Source: an uncultured Gemmatimonadota bacterium (GTDB taxonomy: Bacteria > Gemmatimonadota > Gemmatimonadetes > Gemmatimonadales > Gemmatimonadaceae). Taken from it: a stretch of 59,372 nt of DNA. The position numbers were made by a program, and so were the translations under genes. Each line of letters begins with the position of its first letter. The first letter of the stretch is position 1. A model generated the notes under the pieces. That model searched no databases, had not been told where the DNA came from, and saw only the letters and a program-made list of their open reading frames with translations. This document shows positions 36,145 to 45,001 of the stretch, in pieces. The stretch is taken from positions 1 through 59,372 of the forward strand of contig CAMLDY010000006.1 in the NCBI GenBank assembly GCA_946478895.1, in the 5' to 3' direction.

Positions 36145-36794
36145 GGTTGAAGCGCGCGGTGCCACTCGCCGTCGCGGTCGCGGCACTCGCGGCGGCGTGC
36201 GCGGGAGTGACGCCGGCGGCATCTGGGCAAGGCAATCTCGCGCCGATCAGCGACGATACCACCGGCCGGGCGAGTGTTCCGGTCGGTTACGGGACGCTTC
36301 GCCAGGATGACATCGCGATTCGGCTGGAAATGCCCGGACTGATCGTGCGAGCGATTCCGCTCGACGAGAATCTGATCCGTCTGCTGACACCCGACTCGTA
36401 TCGAGCGCTGCGCGAGCTGCAGGAGAGCAACAAGCAGGCGATCGCGGCCGTCACCCGGCGCACCGGTGGGAGACCGCCCGATCTCTGGTACGTGTCGTTC
36501 TACGGCGTCCAGCCCGACGTTCATTTCACTCCGATGGATCTGGTGATTACCAGCAGCGGCCGGGATTTCCGGGCGCTGGAGGTGCTTCCACTCAGCTCCG
36601 GCTTCGGCGAGCAGCGACTGAAGCAGCGCGAAACGCAGAGCGCCATCTATCTATTCGACGAGGAGATCGATCTGGACCAGCCGTTGACGGTGACATTCCA
36701 GAACGTGCGCGACGACAGTTGGGAGCAGGTCCTGACCCGCGTCGAGCGTGAGCGCGCGCTGGTGCGCGCGAGGGCATCGCACCCAAGCCAGTAG
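36141..36794 (+). CDS. Lipoprotein of unknown function
   Basis: A 217-aa predicted lipoprotein with signal RAVPLAVAVAALAAAC followed by AGVTPAASG. The mature part is mixed alpha/beta with a helix LRELQESNKQAIAAVTRR and a beta-rich region with WYVSFYGVQPDVHFTPMDLV; it ends in an arginine-rich helix. No family is recognised. The ATGA overlap with engB suggests co-expression with lon-engB; a stress or envelope role is only a guess. Confidence 0.8.
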   Translation: MRLKRAVPLAVAVAALAAACAGVTPAASGQGNLAPISDDTTGRASVPVGYGTLRQDDIAIRLEMPGLIVRAIPLDENLIRLLTPDSYRALRELQESNKQAIAAVTRRTGGRPPDLWYVSFYGVQPDVHFTPMDLVITSSGRDFRALEVLPLSSGFGEQRLKQRETQSAIYLFDEEIDLDQPLTVTFQNVRDDSWEQVLTRVERERALVRARASHPSQ

Positions 36795-36831
36795 CTGGTT
36801 TTTCCACAGGGCGCAGGCGAACTTACGCGGC

Positions 36832-37674
36832 ATGCCGATCTACCCTTTGCGGAAGCTGCCTGCCCTCCCGATCGCCACGATCGCGGAACCCTTTTTGGAA
36901 GAGCTCGACTCCGAGCTGAAGTCAGGCGCGGATCGCGCGCTGCTCTGTCGGCGCGTGCTGTGCGAGATCGCCTACCCCGAGTTTGCCAGCAACTGGGAGA
37001 CGGCAGTCGAAGACAAGAAGCTGTCCCTGGCAACGCGACTGGCGCTCTCCGCGCTCGACCCGCGCAACGTGACGCTCGAGCCAGAGTATTACGCGGAATG
37101 CGACGACGCGCGATTCCAGAAGGTGAAGCCGCTGCTCTGGCTGTGGTACTCGTTCGACCGAACGGTGTTGGGCGGGCAGAACGTGGAGCTGGGAGTGAGG
37201 TTCAGGCGGCTGCTGGCGCCGCACATCTTCAAGCGCTGCGGTGAGAACTTCAAGGCGTTCCAGCACGTCGAATTCTCGTTCGGCTACAACATGGAAGTCG
37301 GAGACAACGTGGTGGTGCACCGCTACGTGCTTCTCGACGATCGCGGCGGAATATCACTCGGCAACAATGTGTCGATCAGCGACTTCGCCAACATCTACAG
37401 CCACACCCACAGCATCGTCGATCAACGCGATGTCACCGATGCGCTGACGCGGCTCGAGGATGGCGTGCGGATCACCTACCATGCGACGGTGCTGGCCGGA
37501 GTGCACGTGTGCGAGCAGGCGATGGTCGGGGCGATGGCCGTGGCGACGAAGGATGTGCGGCCGTACCACGTCTACGTCGGGATTCCGGCCAAGAGCGTGA
37601 GGGTGAAGCCCAATGCGCCGACGGGCCAGGAGAATCTCACCAGCATCAAGAGAAGGGAGAGTCCGGGTTCGTAA
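36832..37674 (+). CDS. Acyltransferase with left-handed beta-helix (hexapeptide repeats)
   Basis: A 280-aa protein. The first 120 residues are helical; from about residue 130 hexapeptide repeats follow, such as YNMEVGDNVVVHRYVLLDDR, GISLGNNVSISDFANIYSHT and ATVLAGVHVCEQAMVGAMAV, ending in VYVGIPAKSVR. The histidine in YSHTHS fits the catalytic position of the maltose/galactoside acetyltransferase group. It probably acetylates a sugar or an envelope precursor. ATG 36832 is chosen because the extra upstream frame overlaps the end of the lipoprotein gene and is not family-like. Confidence 0.85.
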   Translation: MPIYPLRKLPALPIATIAEPFLEELDSELKSGADRALLCRRVLCEIAYPEFASNWETAVEDKKLSLATRLALSALDPRNVTLEPEYYAECDDARFQKVKPLLWLWYSFDRTVLGGQNVELGVRFRRLLAPHIFKRCGENFKAFQHVEFSFGYNMEVGDNVVVHRYVLLDDRGGISLGNNVSISDFANIYSHTHSIVDQRDVTDALTRLEDGVRITYHATVLAGVHVCEQAMVGAMAVATKDVRPYHVYVGIPAKSVRVKPNAPTGQENLTSIKRRESPGS

Positions 37675-37692
37675 CCACGACATCCTCTCTTG

Positions 37693-37918
37693 AACTGCAA
37701 CAGAACGGGTGCGAGACGTCCGGGATCTCAGAACTGCAACTGAACGGGCGGGAGGCGTCCGGGATCAGGCGCCTGGCGTCAGGTTACGACCGTGGGACGT
37801 ACTCTCGGTGCGAAACGCAGTTGCCTTTAGAGTGAATGCCGCGGCAATACGTCCCACGGCAGTCACCCGCAGCCTCTAGCCTGCCCAACTGACGCCTCCC
37901 GCCCGTTGTGTTGCAGTT
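37693..37918. repeat. Palindromic repeat element, type AACTGC (copy after the acyltransferase gene)
   Basis: A 28-base left arm (37732-37759, starting AACTGCAACTGAACGGGCGG) and its inverted copy (37891-37918) match at 26 of 28. A further direct copy of the left arm lies at 37693-37727 (31 of 35 bases match 37732-37766). A nested inverted pair CCGTGGGACGTA / TACGTCCCACGG lies inside, starting at about 37790 and 37848. No coding frame is supported here, so this looks like a non-mobile unit spread by another enzyme. It fills the gap between two convergent genes. Confidence 0.8.
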
Positions 37919-37928
37919 TCAAAACTGT

Positions 37929-40157
37929 TCACCTGATTCGCAGCACGTCCTCCACCCCACCCGCGTTCCCTCCACGCAAAAGGTGGTGGGCATCCCGGAG
38001 CGCGCTGATTTCGCGGGGCCAGGTGAATCGCGAGCAGGCTTCGTCGATCGACAGCCACTCGTAGCGCTGGTGCTCCTCGCCGATTACGACGGTGACGTCG
38101 TCGGGGACGAATGCGGCGAAGGTAACGCACATCTGGATGGTCTGGCTCTCGTGCAGGTAAAAGCTGCTCACGGTCACATTGTACAGCGCGTCAGGCTCGA
38201 GCCCGGTTTCTTCGCGCAGCTCGCGGACGGCCGCGTGCTCGGGCCTTTCGTGCGTGTCGATCTTGCCGTACACGGTCTCCCACGACCCGGGCCGCTTACC
38301 GTCGGAAGATCGTTGGAGGAGCAGAACCCGCCAGTCTCCGCCATTGTGCCTGATGGCGAAGATCTCGATGACGCCGGGGCTGATCTTTGTCATTGATTGT
38401 TGGACGGGTCGCTCGTAGACAGTTGCCTTCGGCGAATAATAAGCAGAGCCAACGCTCGAGTCGCGCGAAGTCTCGGGCTCGATCACTCGCATGAGCTCCT
38501 GCGCGCTGGTGTTGCCGGCGAGCAGGTGCGCGCAGCCGCATCCCCATAGCGACCGCGTTCCCGAGGCGCGCGCCGCGGCAAGCAGTGTCTCGGGAGGATC
38601 GCCGGTCGCGATCGACCGTTCGATCTCTGGCGTCGCGACGAGAACTTCGGTGACAGCGACGCGCCCGGCGTATCCGGTCATCGAGCATTCCTTGCAGCCC
38701 ATCGAGATGTAGATGAGCGAATCCTCTGGAACCGACCCGACGAGGCGACGCGGGACGCCCGCGTTGGCGACCAGCCTGCACGCGGGACACAGCCGGCGAA
38801 TCAGGCGTTGCGCGACGATTCCCTTGAGTGCGCTCGCGAGCTTGACTCTGTCGACGCCGAGATCGGTCAGCCGGACGATCGAGCTACACGCGTCGTTGGT
38901 GTGCAGCGTGGCGAACACCATGTGCCCGGTGAGCGACGCCTGGATCGCGATCGCGGCGGTCTCGCGATCCCGGATCTCGCCGATGAGAACTACGTCGGGA
39001 TCCTGGCGCAGCACCGATCGGAGCGCGGACGCAAACGTGAGCCCCGCCTTTTCGTGGATTTGAACCTGGACGATTCCGGGAATTCGATATTCGACCGGAT
39101 CTTCGACGGTGATGATGTTGACGCCGCGATTCTGGAGGAGCCGGAGCGCCGCGTACAGCGTGGTAGTCTTCCCCGATCCCGTCGGTCCGGTGACCAGAAT
39201 TAGTCCCTCGCGGACATCGAGCAGCTTCTGCATGCGCGGGCCATCGACGGGATCGATGCCCAGGGATTCGACGGAACGGAGCGCGGCGCGCGAGTCGAGG
39301 ATGCGGATGACGACCTTTTCGCCGTGAGAGGCGGGCAGTGTCGAGACTCTCAGATCCACCCTGGCGCCGTCGATTGCAACGCGCGCGCGACCTCCCTGCG
39401 GCCGAAGCCGGTCGGCGATGTCCATCTGGGACATGATCTTGATCCGCGACACCAGCGGAATGCCCACTGCCTTGGGCAGCTCCAAGACATCCTTGAGAAT
39501 CCCGTCGATCCGGTAACGCACCGCGATTCCGGTCTCGCCCGACTCGAGGTGGATGTCGCTCGCTCCCTGCGCGATGCCCTCGGCCACGATGTGATCGACG
39601 AGCTTGATGACCGGCCGCTCGGCCTCCTTTTCGTCGATGATGGTTTCGGTGTCCTCGAACTTTTCGATTACCGGCTGCACCGATGGCGTCGGCGCAAGAT
39701 CGAGCAGCTTGCTCACGCGTTCGACCGGTGCATAGACCTCGTCGATGCGCTCCTGAATCCGCGCCGGCGCGGCGAGGGACATCCGCACGCGCCGGCGCGT
39801 CACGAAGGCGAGCAGCTGCTCGCAATCGAGGTCGTATGGGTTGGAAGTGGCGATATCCAGAACGGAATCGGAGATCGCGAGCGGCAGTACACCGAATCGG
39901 CGCGCCAGCTCTTCGCTCACGCACTTGAGCGCGGCGGCGCTCACCACCAGCTCAGTCGCGATTCTGAACCGGGTATGTTTCGAAAGCGCGGCCAGCAGTG
40001 CGGAGTCGGTCAGTGCGCCGCTATCGACGGCGGCGCGCCAGTAACTGCTGCCGACCGCTGATTCGATTTCGTCGACGCCGCTCTTTTCCAGCAGCGCTCT
40101 CAGGATCGGGAGCAGCCACGCATCAGTCGGCTCGGCTGTGGCACTCGTCGTCGTCAT
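37929..40157 (-). CDS. GspE/PilB-type secretion ATPase fused to a C-terminal Nudix domain
   Basis: A 742-aa single frame. Residues about 1-590 are a type II secretion/type IV pilus ATPase: N-terminal MshEN-like part, GASDIHLES, VTGPTGSGKTTTLYAAL (Walker A), DPDVVLIGEIRDRETA (Asp box/Walker B), ATLHTNDA (His box), and the zinc motif CPAC with GCKEC. After a 35-residue linker comes a Nudix domain with GKIDTHERPEHAAVRELREE (complete Gx5Ex7REUxEE), about residues 620-742. No stop lies between them. An internal ATG (near 38393, MTKISPGV) could also start a free Nudix protein. Start ATG 40157 is chosen; the frame is open to 40271. Confidence 0.88.
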   Translation of the reverse strand: MTTTSATAEPTDAWLLPILRALLEKSGVDEIESAVGSSYWRAAVDSGALTDSALLAALSKHTRFRIATELVVSAAALKCVSEELARRFGVLPLAISDSVLDIATSNPYDLDCEQLLAFVTRRRVRMSLAAPARIQERIDEVYAPVERVSKLLDLAPTPSVQPVIEKFEDTETIIDEKEAERPVIKLVDHIVAEGIAQGASDIHLESGETGIAVRYRIDGILKDVLELPKAVGIPLVSRIKIMSQMDIADRLRPQGGRARVAIDGARVDLRVSTLPASHGEKVVIRILDSRAALRSVESLGIDPVDGPRMQKLLDVREGLILVTGPTGSGKTTTLYAALRLLQNRGVNIITVEDPVEYRIPGIVQVQIHEKAGLTFASALRSVLRQDPDVVLIGEIRDRETAAIAIQASLTGHMVFATLHTNDACSSIVRLTDLGVDRVKLASALKGIVAQRLIRRLCPACRLVANAGVPRRLVGSVPEDSLIYISMGCKECSMTGYAGRVAVTEVLVATPEIERSIATGDPPETLLAAARASGTRSLWGCGCAHLLAGNTSAQELMRVIEPETSRDSSVGSAYYSPKATVYERPVQQSMTKISPGVIEIFAIRHNGGDWRVLLLQRSSDGKRPGSWETVYGKIDTHERPEHAAVRELREETGLEPDALYNVTVSSFYLHESQTIQMCVTFAAFVPDDVTVVIGEEHQRYEWLSIDEACSRFTWPREISALRDAHHLLRGGNAGGVEDVLRIR

Positions 40158-40250
40158 CCCGCAAGGTAGGCCGCACCCGTCGGAAACCATGGCCAATTCT
40201 ATCCGGCCCGCATCACGGTGACACAGGCGACTCTGGCCTCGTCTCTGAGT

Positions 40251-42923
40251 ATGCGCTCGCTCTCGCGACACACGGTGGGTCTCTTCATTCTCTTGATGAG
40301 CGTCTGCACCTCAGCGCCGATGCTGGCTCAGGGTGTCTGCAAGTCGCTCCCTGAAGCGCGACGATTGACTGAGCGGGGTTGGACGGCCTATCGCGCAAAC
40401 GACATCACGACAGCGAGCGCTGAATTCAAGCGGGCATTGGCACTTTGCCCAAAGGAGCCGGGCGCTCTGACGGGAGCGGGTTACGCCGCCATGCGTCAAA
40501 ACCTGGTGGTGGCAGCGAGATCGTACTTCGCGCAGGCCCTCGCGATAGACTCGAGCTCATACGACGCTGCGACTGGCGCCGGGATGGCAGCGTACCGCGC
40601 GAACGACCTGCCAGGCGCTCGCAAAGCATTCGAGCGGGTATTGCGAATGGCGCCCGCGGATTCGACCGCGCAATGGTACCTCGCGCGGTTGCCGGGCGGA
40701 CGTACGGAAGCAGTGCTCTCCTCGCGCGCCCGCCCCGCAGTGACATCGATCGTGGCGCGGACCGGCAGACGCATTTTTGAAATCAGCGACGGCAAGGGCG
40801 GCTGGTCACCAATGTGGATCAAGGCAGTGAACCTCGGCGCAGCGCTGCCGGGGAAATTCCCAGCCGAGTTTCCGCCCAACGACAGCACCTACGAGCGTTG
40901 GATCTCGGTGGTGGCCGGAATGGGCGCCAACGCGATTCGCGTCTACACCATCCACCCGCCGCACTTCTATGCCGCGCTCAGAAGCTGGAATCTCGCGCAT
41001 CCCGCGCATCCGATCTGGCTGATCCACGGAGTCTGGACAGAGCCGCCCCCGGGAAAGAAGGAAGAAAAGTACGACGACCCGGCGTGGCTCGCCCAGTTCA
41101 GGGACGAGATGAAGCGTGTCGTTGCACTGGTGCACGGCGACGTGACCATCCCACCGGCCCCCGGCCACGCGAATGGCCGATACACCGCCGACGTATCGAC
41201 GTGGACCCTCGCCTTCATCATTGGCCGCGAATGGGAGCCATACTCGGTGGTCGCGTACAATCAGGCGCGACGCGGGAAAACGAGTTTCGCCGGCAAGTAC
41301 ATCACGATTGCCGATGGCAATCCATTGGAGATTTGGCTCGCCGAGCAGTGCGACTACGTGGTTTCGTTCGAGATGGACCGCTACAACGCCCAGCGACCGA
41401 TCGCCTACACCAACTGGCCGACTCTCGATCCGCTCAATCATCCGACGGAGACGGGCAAGGATCAGGAAATCGCGCTTCTCAAGAAGCGCGGTGAGAAGAT
41501 CGTCGAGATGCCGAAGGAATACGACAACGACGCCGTCGGGCTGGATGCAGCAAAGATGCATTCAACGGCTGCGTTCCCCGCCGGCGTTTTCGCATCCTAT
41601 CATGCCTACCCTTACTATCCGGAGTTCATGGTCGTCGACCCAGGCTATGGTCGCGCGCGATCGCCGGAAGGGCCGAGCAACTACTTCGGGTACCTGCGAG
41701 AGCTGGTGGCGCACCATGGTGACATGCCGGTGGTGATCAGCGAGTACGGTGTGCCTTCGTCGCGCGGGATCGCCCACATCCAGCCGCAGGGCTGGAACCA
41801 CGGCGGGCTGTCGGAGGAGCAGCAGGCGGCGGCCGATGCACGACTCACGCGCGACATTTACGCGGCCGGCGCGGCTGGCGCCGGGCTCTTCTCGCTCATC
41901 GACGAGTGGTTCAAGAAGAACTGGGCGGTGATCGACTTCGAGTATCCACCCGACCGCAAGCGGCTCTGGCTCAACCCACTCGACGCCGAAGAAAATTATG
42001 GTGTGATCGCGATGCGGGCGGGGCGGAAGGGGTCGAGCGTGGTGATCGATGGAGATACCACGGATTGGCGTGGCAACGAGCCATTGTATTCAGAGCCGAT
42101 GCCGGTCAGCGCGCCGCTCCACCTCAAGGCCCTGCGCGTCGCCCATGACGAAGCCTACGTGTACCTGCGGCTCGACGTCGGAAAAATCGACTGGGCGCGC
42201 GCGCACTATCAGATCGGCATCGACACCTACCGGCGCGATCTGGGCGACACCCGAATGCCTGCCACCGGTCTGCATTCTCCGGTCGGCCTCGAGTTCGTGC
42301 TCGATCTTTCCGGGCCGGGGTCGAGCCAGGTGCTCGTCGACCATCCGTACAACCTTTATCGACCCGTCGTGATCCCTGGCAGCAAGCCGACGGCCGTGCA
42401 GTACGTGCTGAACCCGCCGTTCCGCACCGTCGCGAACAATGCTGGAAAATGGGATTCACTGGTAGTCGTCACCAACCGGCGGCGGATCGGTCGCGACGGC
42501 AGGATCTTCGACCCGATTTCGTACAGCCGCAATCGGCTGCTTTTCGCGCGCCAGTCAGACAATTCTCTCGCGGACTGGTATGCAGATCCTCGGGCAGGTG
42601 TGATCGAGGTCAGGATTCCGTGGGGGATGCTGCAAGTCGTAGATCCTTCGTCGCGCAGCGTGCTATTCGGAAACCCGAGGACTGGCAAGGTCGACGCAGC
42701 AGTCACCGATGGGTTCCGGTTCGTCGTCGAGAGCTACGATCCGGAGAAGGGCTCGGCGGGTGAGACTCTACCTCGCAACATGGCTACGACGAAACCGTCC
42801 GACCTTCCGACGTGGACGTGGCCGACGTGGGAACAGCCGACCTGGCACACGGAGATCAAGCCGTTGTTTGGAGCAATGCAGAAAGCTTTCGCTGCAATCC
42901 CCGACCGTCCGGCTGGGCGTTAG
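40251..42923 (+). CDS. Exported TPR protein with glycoside-hydrolase-like catalytic domain
   Basis: An 890-aa protein with signal peptide HTVGLFILLMSVCTSAPMLA. Residues about 30-150 are TPR-like helices. From about 170 to 570 lies a clan-A TIM-barrel-like part: ANAIRVYTIHPPHFYAAL, FIIGREWEP (likely acid/base Glu) and PVVISEYGVPSSRG (likely nucleophile Glu). The rest is a beta-rich carbohydrate-binding-like region. It probably acts on a polysaccharide in the periplasm. ATG 40251 follows the signal-peptide rule; a GTG at 40218 is possible. It converges on a TPR/beta-barrel gene, together recalling exopolysaccharide export pairs. Confidence 0.75.
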   Translation: MRSLSRHTVGLFILLMSVCTSAPMLAQGVCKSLPEARRLTERGWTAYRANDITTASAEFKRALALCPKEPGALTGAGYAAMRQNLVVAARSYFAQALAIDSSSYDAATGAGMAAYRANDLPGARKAFERVLRMAPADSTAQWYLARLPGGRTEAVLSSRARPAVTSIVARTGRRIFEISDGKGGWSPMWIKAVNLGAALPGKFPAEFPPNDSTYERWISVVAGMGANAIRVYTIHPPHFYAALRSWNLAHPAHPIWLIHGVWTEPPPGKKEEKYDDPAWLAQFRDEMKRVVALVHGDVTIPPAPGHANGRYTADVSTWTLAFIIGREWEPYSVVAYNQARRGKTSFAGKYITIADGNPLEIWLAEQCDYVVSFEMDRYNAQRPIAYTNWPTLDPLNHPTETGKDQEIALLKKRGEKIVEMPKEYDNDAVGLDAAKMHSTAAFPAGVFASYHAYPYYPEFMVVDPGYGRARSPEGPSNYFGYLRELVAHHGDMPVVISEYGVPSSRGIAHIQPQGWNHGGLSEEQQAAADARLTRDIYAAGAAGAGLFSLIDEWFKKNWAVIDFEYPPDRKRLWLNPLDAEENYGVIAMRAGRKGSSVVIDGDTTDWRGNEPLYSEPMPVSAPLHLKALRVAHDEAYVYLRLDVGKIDWARAHYQIGIDTYRRDLGDTRMPATGLHSPVGLEFVLDLSGPGSSQVLVDHPYNLYRPVVIPGSKPTAVQYVLNPPFRTVANNAGKWDSLVVVTNRRRIGRDGRIFDPISYSRNRLLFARQSDNSLADWYADPRAGVIEVRIPWGMLQVVDPSSRSVLFGNPRTGKVDAAVTDGFRFVVESYDPEKGSAGETLPRNMATTKPSDLPTWTWPTWEQPTWHTEIKPLFGAMQKAFAAIPDRPAGR

Positions 42924-42938
42924 CAGCCGGTCGCCTTC

Positions 42939-44741
42939 CTAGAAGCCGAATCGGGCGCGCAGGGTGAACGAGTAGAAGTGGTACTCGCTGCCGCCCGTCT
43001 GGCCCGGGCCTGCGACGTTCGCGTAGGTACCTGAAGCGCTGAACTCGTGGGCGGGATCGAATCGATAGCCCATGGTGAGCGCCGCGCGTTCGGCGAGCCG
43101 CGACGCCGGACTCGCTCCGAAGAGCTCGACGGTCTGTCTGCCGAGTCCGACATCACCTTCGGCGTTCCAGCCGAGCGTGGCGCCGACGCGGCCCCGACCG
43201 CTCGCTTCCGCGAGGGTGTATCTGCGCGGCGAGAAGTATCCATCGGACGACGTGGTGTCGTACCCGAACTGTCGCGCGCCGACTGCAAGGCTCCAGCGAC
43301 GATTGTAAGTCCAGCGGAGTGAGCTCGAAAAAGCATCCCGGGAGTTTGCGCGACTGCCCCCTGTCAGCTGCGCGTGACTCGCGGCACCCGACACGCTGAA
43401 ACGGCCGGGCAGCGCCACCGATGCGTCGCCGGCGTACTCGGAGCTGACGACCCCGTTCGCGATGAGCAGTGCCGTTTCGTCGAACGGCGCGCGTGACGCG
43501 CTCAGACCGACGTTGAACGAGCGCGCCAGATTGCCGCGCACGGCCAGCGCGCCGTTGACGAGGTTTTCCTTCCGATCCGTGGAAGGAACGAGGCTCGATG
43601 CATGGTGGGTGAGACCGGCGTCCGCTCTGATCACCCACGAGCTCGATGCGGGCTGCCACTTCGCAAAGACGTTCCCAGCGTCGGCGCGGGAATCCACTCC
43701 GAGCGCGCTGGGGAAATTCGCCCACCGCTCCGAGTATCTCGCGCCGATCGAGCCACTCCACGGCGCGCGAACGACGTAATCCATCGACACGCCGGTCGTA
43801 CGATTCTTGTCCGAGTCGTTGCTCCCGATCGCGCTGACTATCACGGCCGGGCGAAGGTCGGCTTCGACGAAGCGCAGCAGGCTGCGCGCGTCGCCATAAC
43901 CGGGATTGGCGCGAAGGGCGTGCTGGAGTGCGGACTCGGCATCGGCCTGACGGCCCTGCCAGCTCAGTACCTGCGCCAGTCCGGTGAGGGCCTCGGGATC
44001 GTCGGGGTCCGTCACGAGCACACGCCGCCAGGTCTCTTCGCTGCGCTGAAGATCTCCACGCCAGCTGATCACCCGCGCCAGGCCCTTCGTCGCGTTTGCG
44101 TTGCCAGTCCGCGAAAGCTCGGCGTAACGCGACTCCGCTTCGGCGAGCTGGCCGTCCCACGCCAGCGCGCGTGCGTAATCGATCGCCGCGTCGCGATCCG
44201 TCGGATGCGCGGACGTCCATTTCTTGTAGGCGGCGAGCGACTCGTCGAACCGGTTCGCCCAAGCCAGAGTCTGGGCCCGGCCCAGAACCGCTTCACGATT
44301 GTTGGGCTCGGCGACCAGCACCGAGTCGTAGATCGCGACTGCGCCCGCATAATTACCGGTCCACGCGACCACGCGCGCGAGAGCCGTTCTTCCCCCACTG
44401 TAGTTGGGCTCAACGGCAACGTAGCGCCGGAATAAAGCGATCGCTTCATCGAGACGATTGTCCCAGGAACGAAGCGTCGCGAGCCTGAACATCGCGATAT
44501 GGGATGACGAATCCCGGGCGAGAATGCCTTCGTACATCTCGGTCGCGAGCGGATAAGCGCCGGCCTGCCATGCGCTATCGGCCTGTGCCAGCGTCGCTGT
44601 GCGTGCAACGTGCGTCGATGGGGTGGGAGACAGCACCGAATTCGCCGCGCCGAAGCCGGAGTTTGCGCCTGTCGCACACGCGCCGACCACTGCGCTCGAC
44701 GCGAGCGCCAGGATCATCCGCGAAAAACCGATTCTTACCAT
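42939..44741 (-). CDS. TPR protein with C-terminal outer-membrane beta-barrel (BcsC/PgaA- or YaiO-like)
   Basis: A 600-aa protein with lipoprotein-like signal (ILALASSAVVGAC). Residues about 50-290 are TPRs (YPLATEMYEGILARD, DEAIALFRRYVAVEPNY, QADAESALQHALRANPGYGD). The rest is a chain of amphipathic strands ending in RARFGF, with a terminal F. TPR plus barrel is the layout of polysaccharide export porins (PgaA, BcsC) and of YaiO. With the glycoside-hydrolase-like neighbour it may form an export/trim pair. No inner-membrane synthase is in the window. Confidence 0.8.
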   Translation of the reverse strand: MVRIGFSRMILALASSAVVGACATGANSGFGAANSVLSPTPSTHVARTATLAQADSAWQAGAYPLATEMYEGILARDSSSHIAMFRLATLRSWDNRLDEAIALFRRYVAVEPNYSGGRTALARVVAWTGNYAGAVAIYDSVLVAEPNNREAVLGRAQTLAWANRFDESLAAYKKWTSAHPTDRDAAIDYARALAWDGQLAEAESRYAELSRTGNANATKGLARVISWRGDLQRSEETWRRVLVTDPDDPEALTGLAQVLSWQGRQADAESALQHALRANPGYGDARSLLRFVEADLRPAVIVSAIGSNDSDKNRTTGVSMDYVVRAPWSGSIGARYSERWANFPSALGVDSRADAGNVFAKWQPASSSWVIRADAGLTHHASSLVPSTDRKENLVNGALAVRGNLARSFNVGLSASRAPFDETALLIANGVVSSEYAGDASVALPGRFSVSGAASHAQLTGGSRANSRDAFSSSLRWTYNRRWSLAVGARQFGYDTTSSDGYFSPRRYTLAEASGRGRVGATLGWNAEGDVGLGRQTVELFGASPASRLAERAALTMGYRFDPAHEFSASGTYANVAGPGQTGGSEYHFYSFTLRARFGF

Positions 44742-44877
44742 AAAAGCCGCGTCCTGATGTCTGAAAGTCGGCGGAAAATCGCCCCGTCGCAGGGTTTTTC
44801 CCCCTCAGAAAAGACGACGCCGGCCTCATTCCATAACCGGAAGCTCGTCCGTCCACGCTGGTGGACCGAGTGGGACT

Positions 44878-44908
44878 GTTCGCCGACCGAGGCTGGTAGT
44901 TCGCCGAC
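44878..44908. promoter_or_regulatory. Direct repeat GTTCGCCGAC, 21-base period
   Basis: GTTCGCCGAC occurs at 44878-44887 and 44899-44908, exactly two helical turns apart, in the divergent region (44742-45001) between the TPR/barrel gene and the cytochrome gene. This layout suits a dimeric or tandem regulator. No known operator was recognised. Confidence 0.4.
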
Positions 44909-45001
44909 TGATCGATTCAGCCGGCTACCTAAAATGTCCAAGTTTGTTTGGGAGTTTTCTGCGAACCACGAGTAATCGCTGTAACGGCGGGAGGAACACC
45001 G

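Noticed and set aside
44742..45001. c-di-GMP riboswitch in the leader of the TPR/barrel gene
   Set aside because: The conserved GEMM core could not be laid out on either strand.
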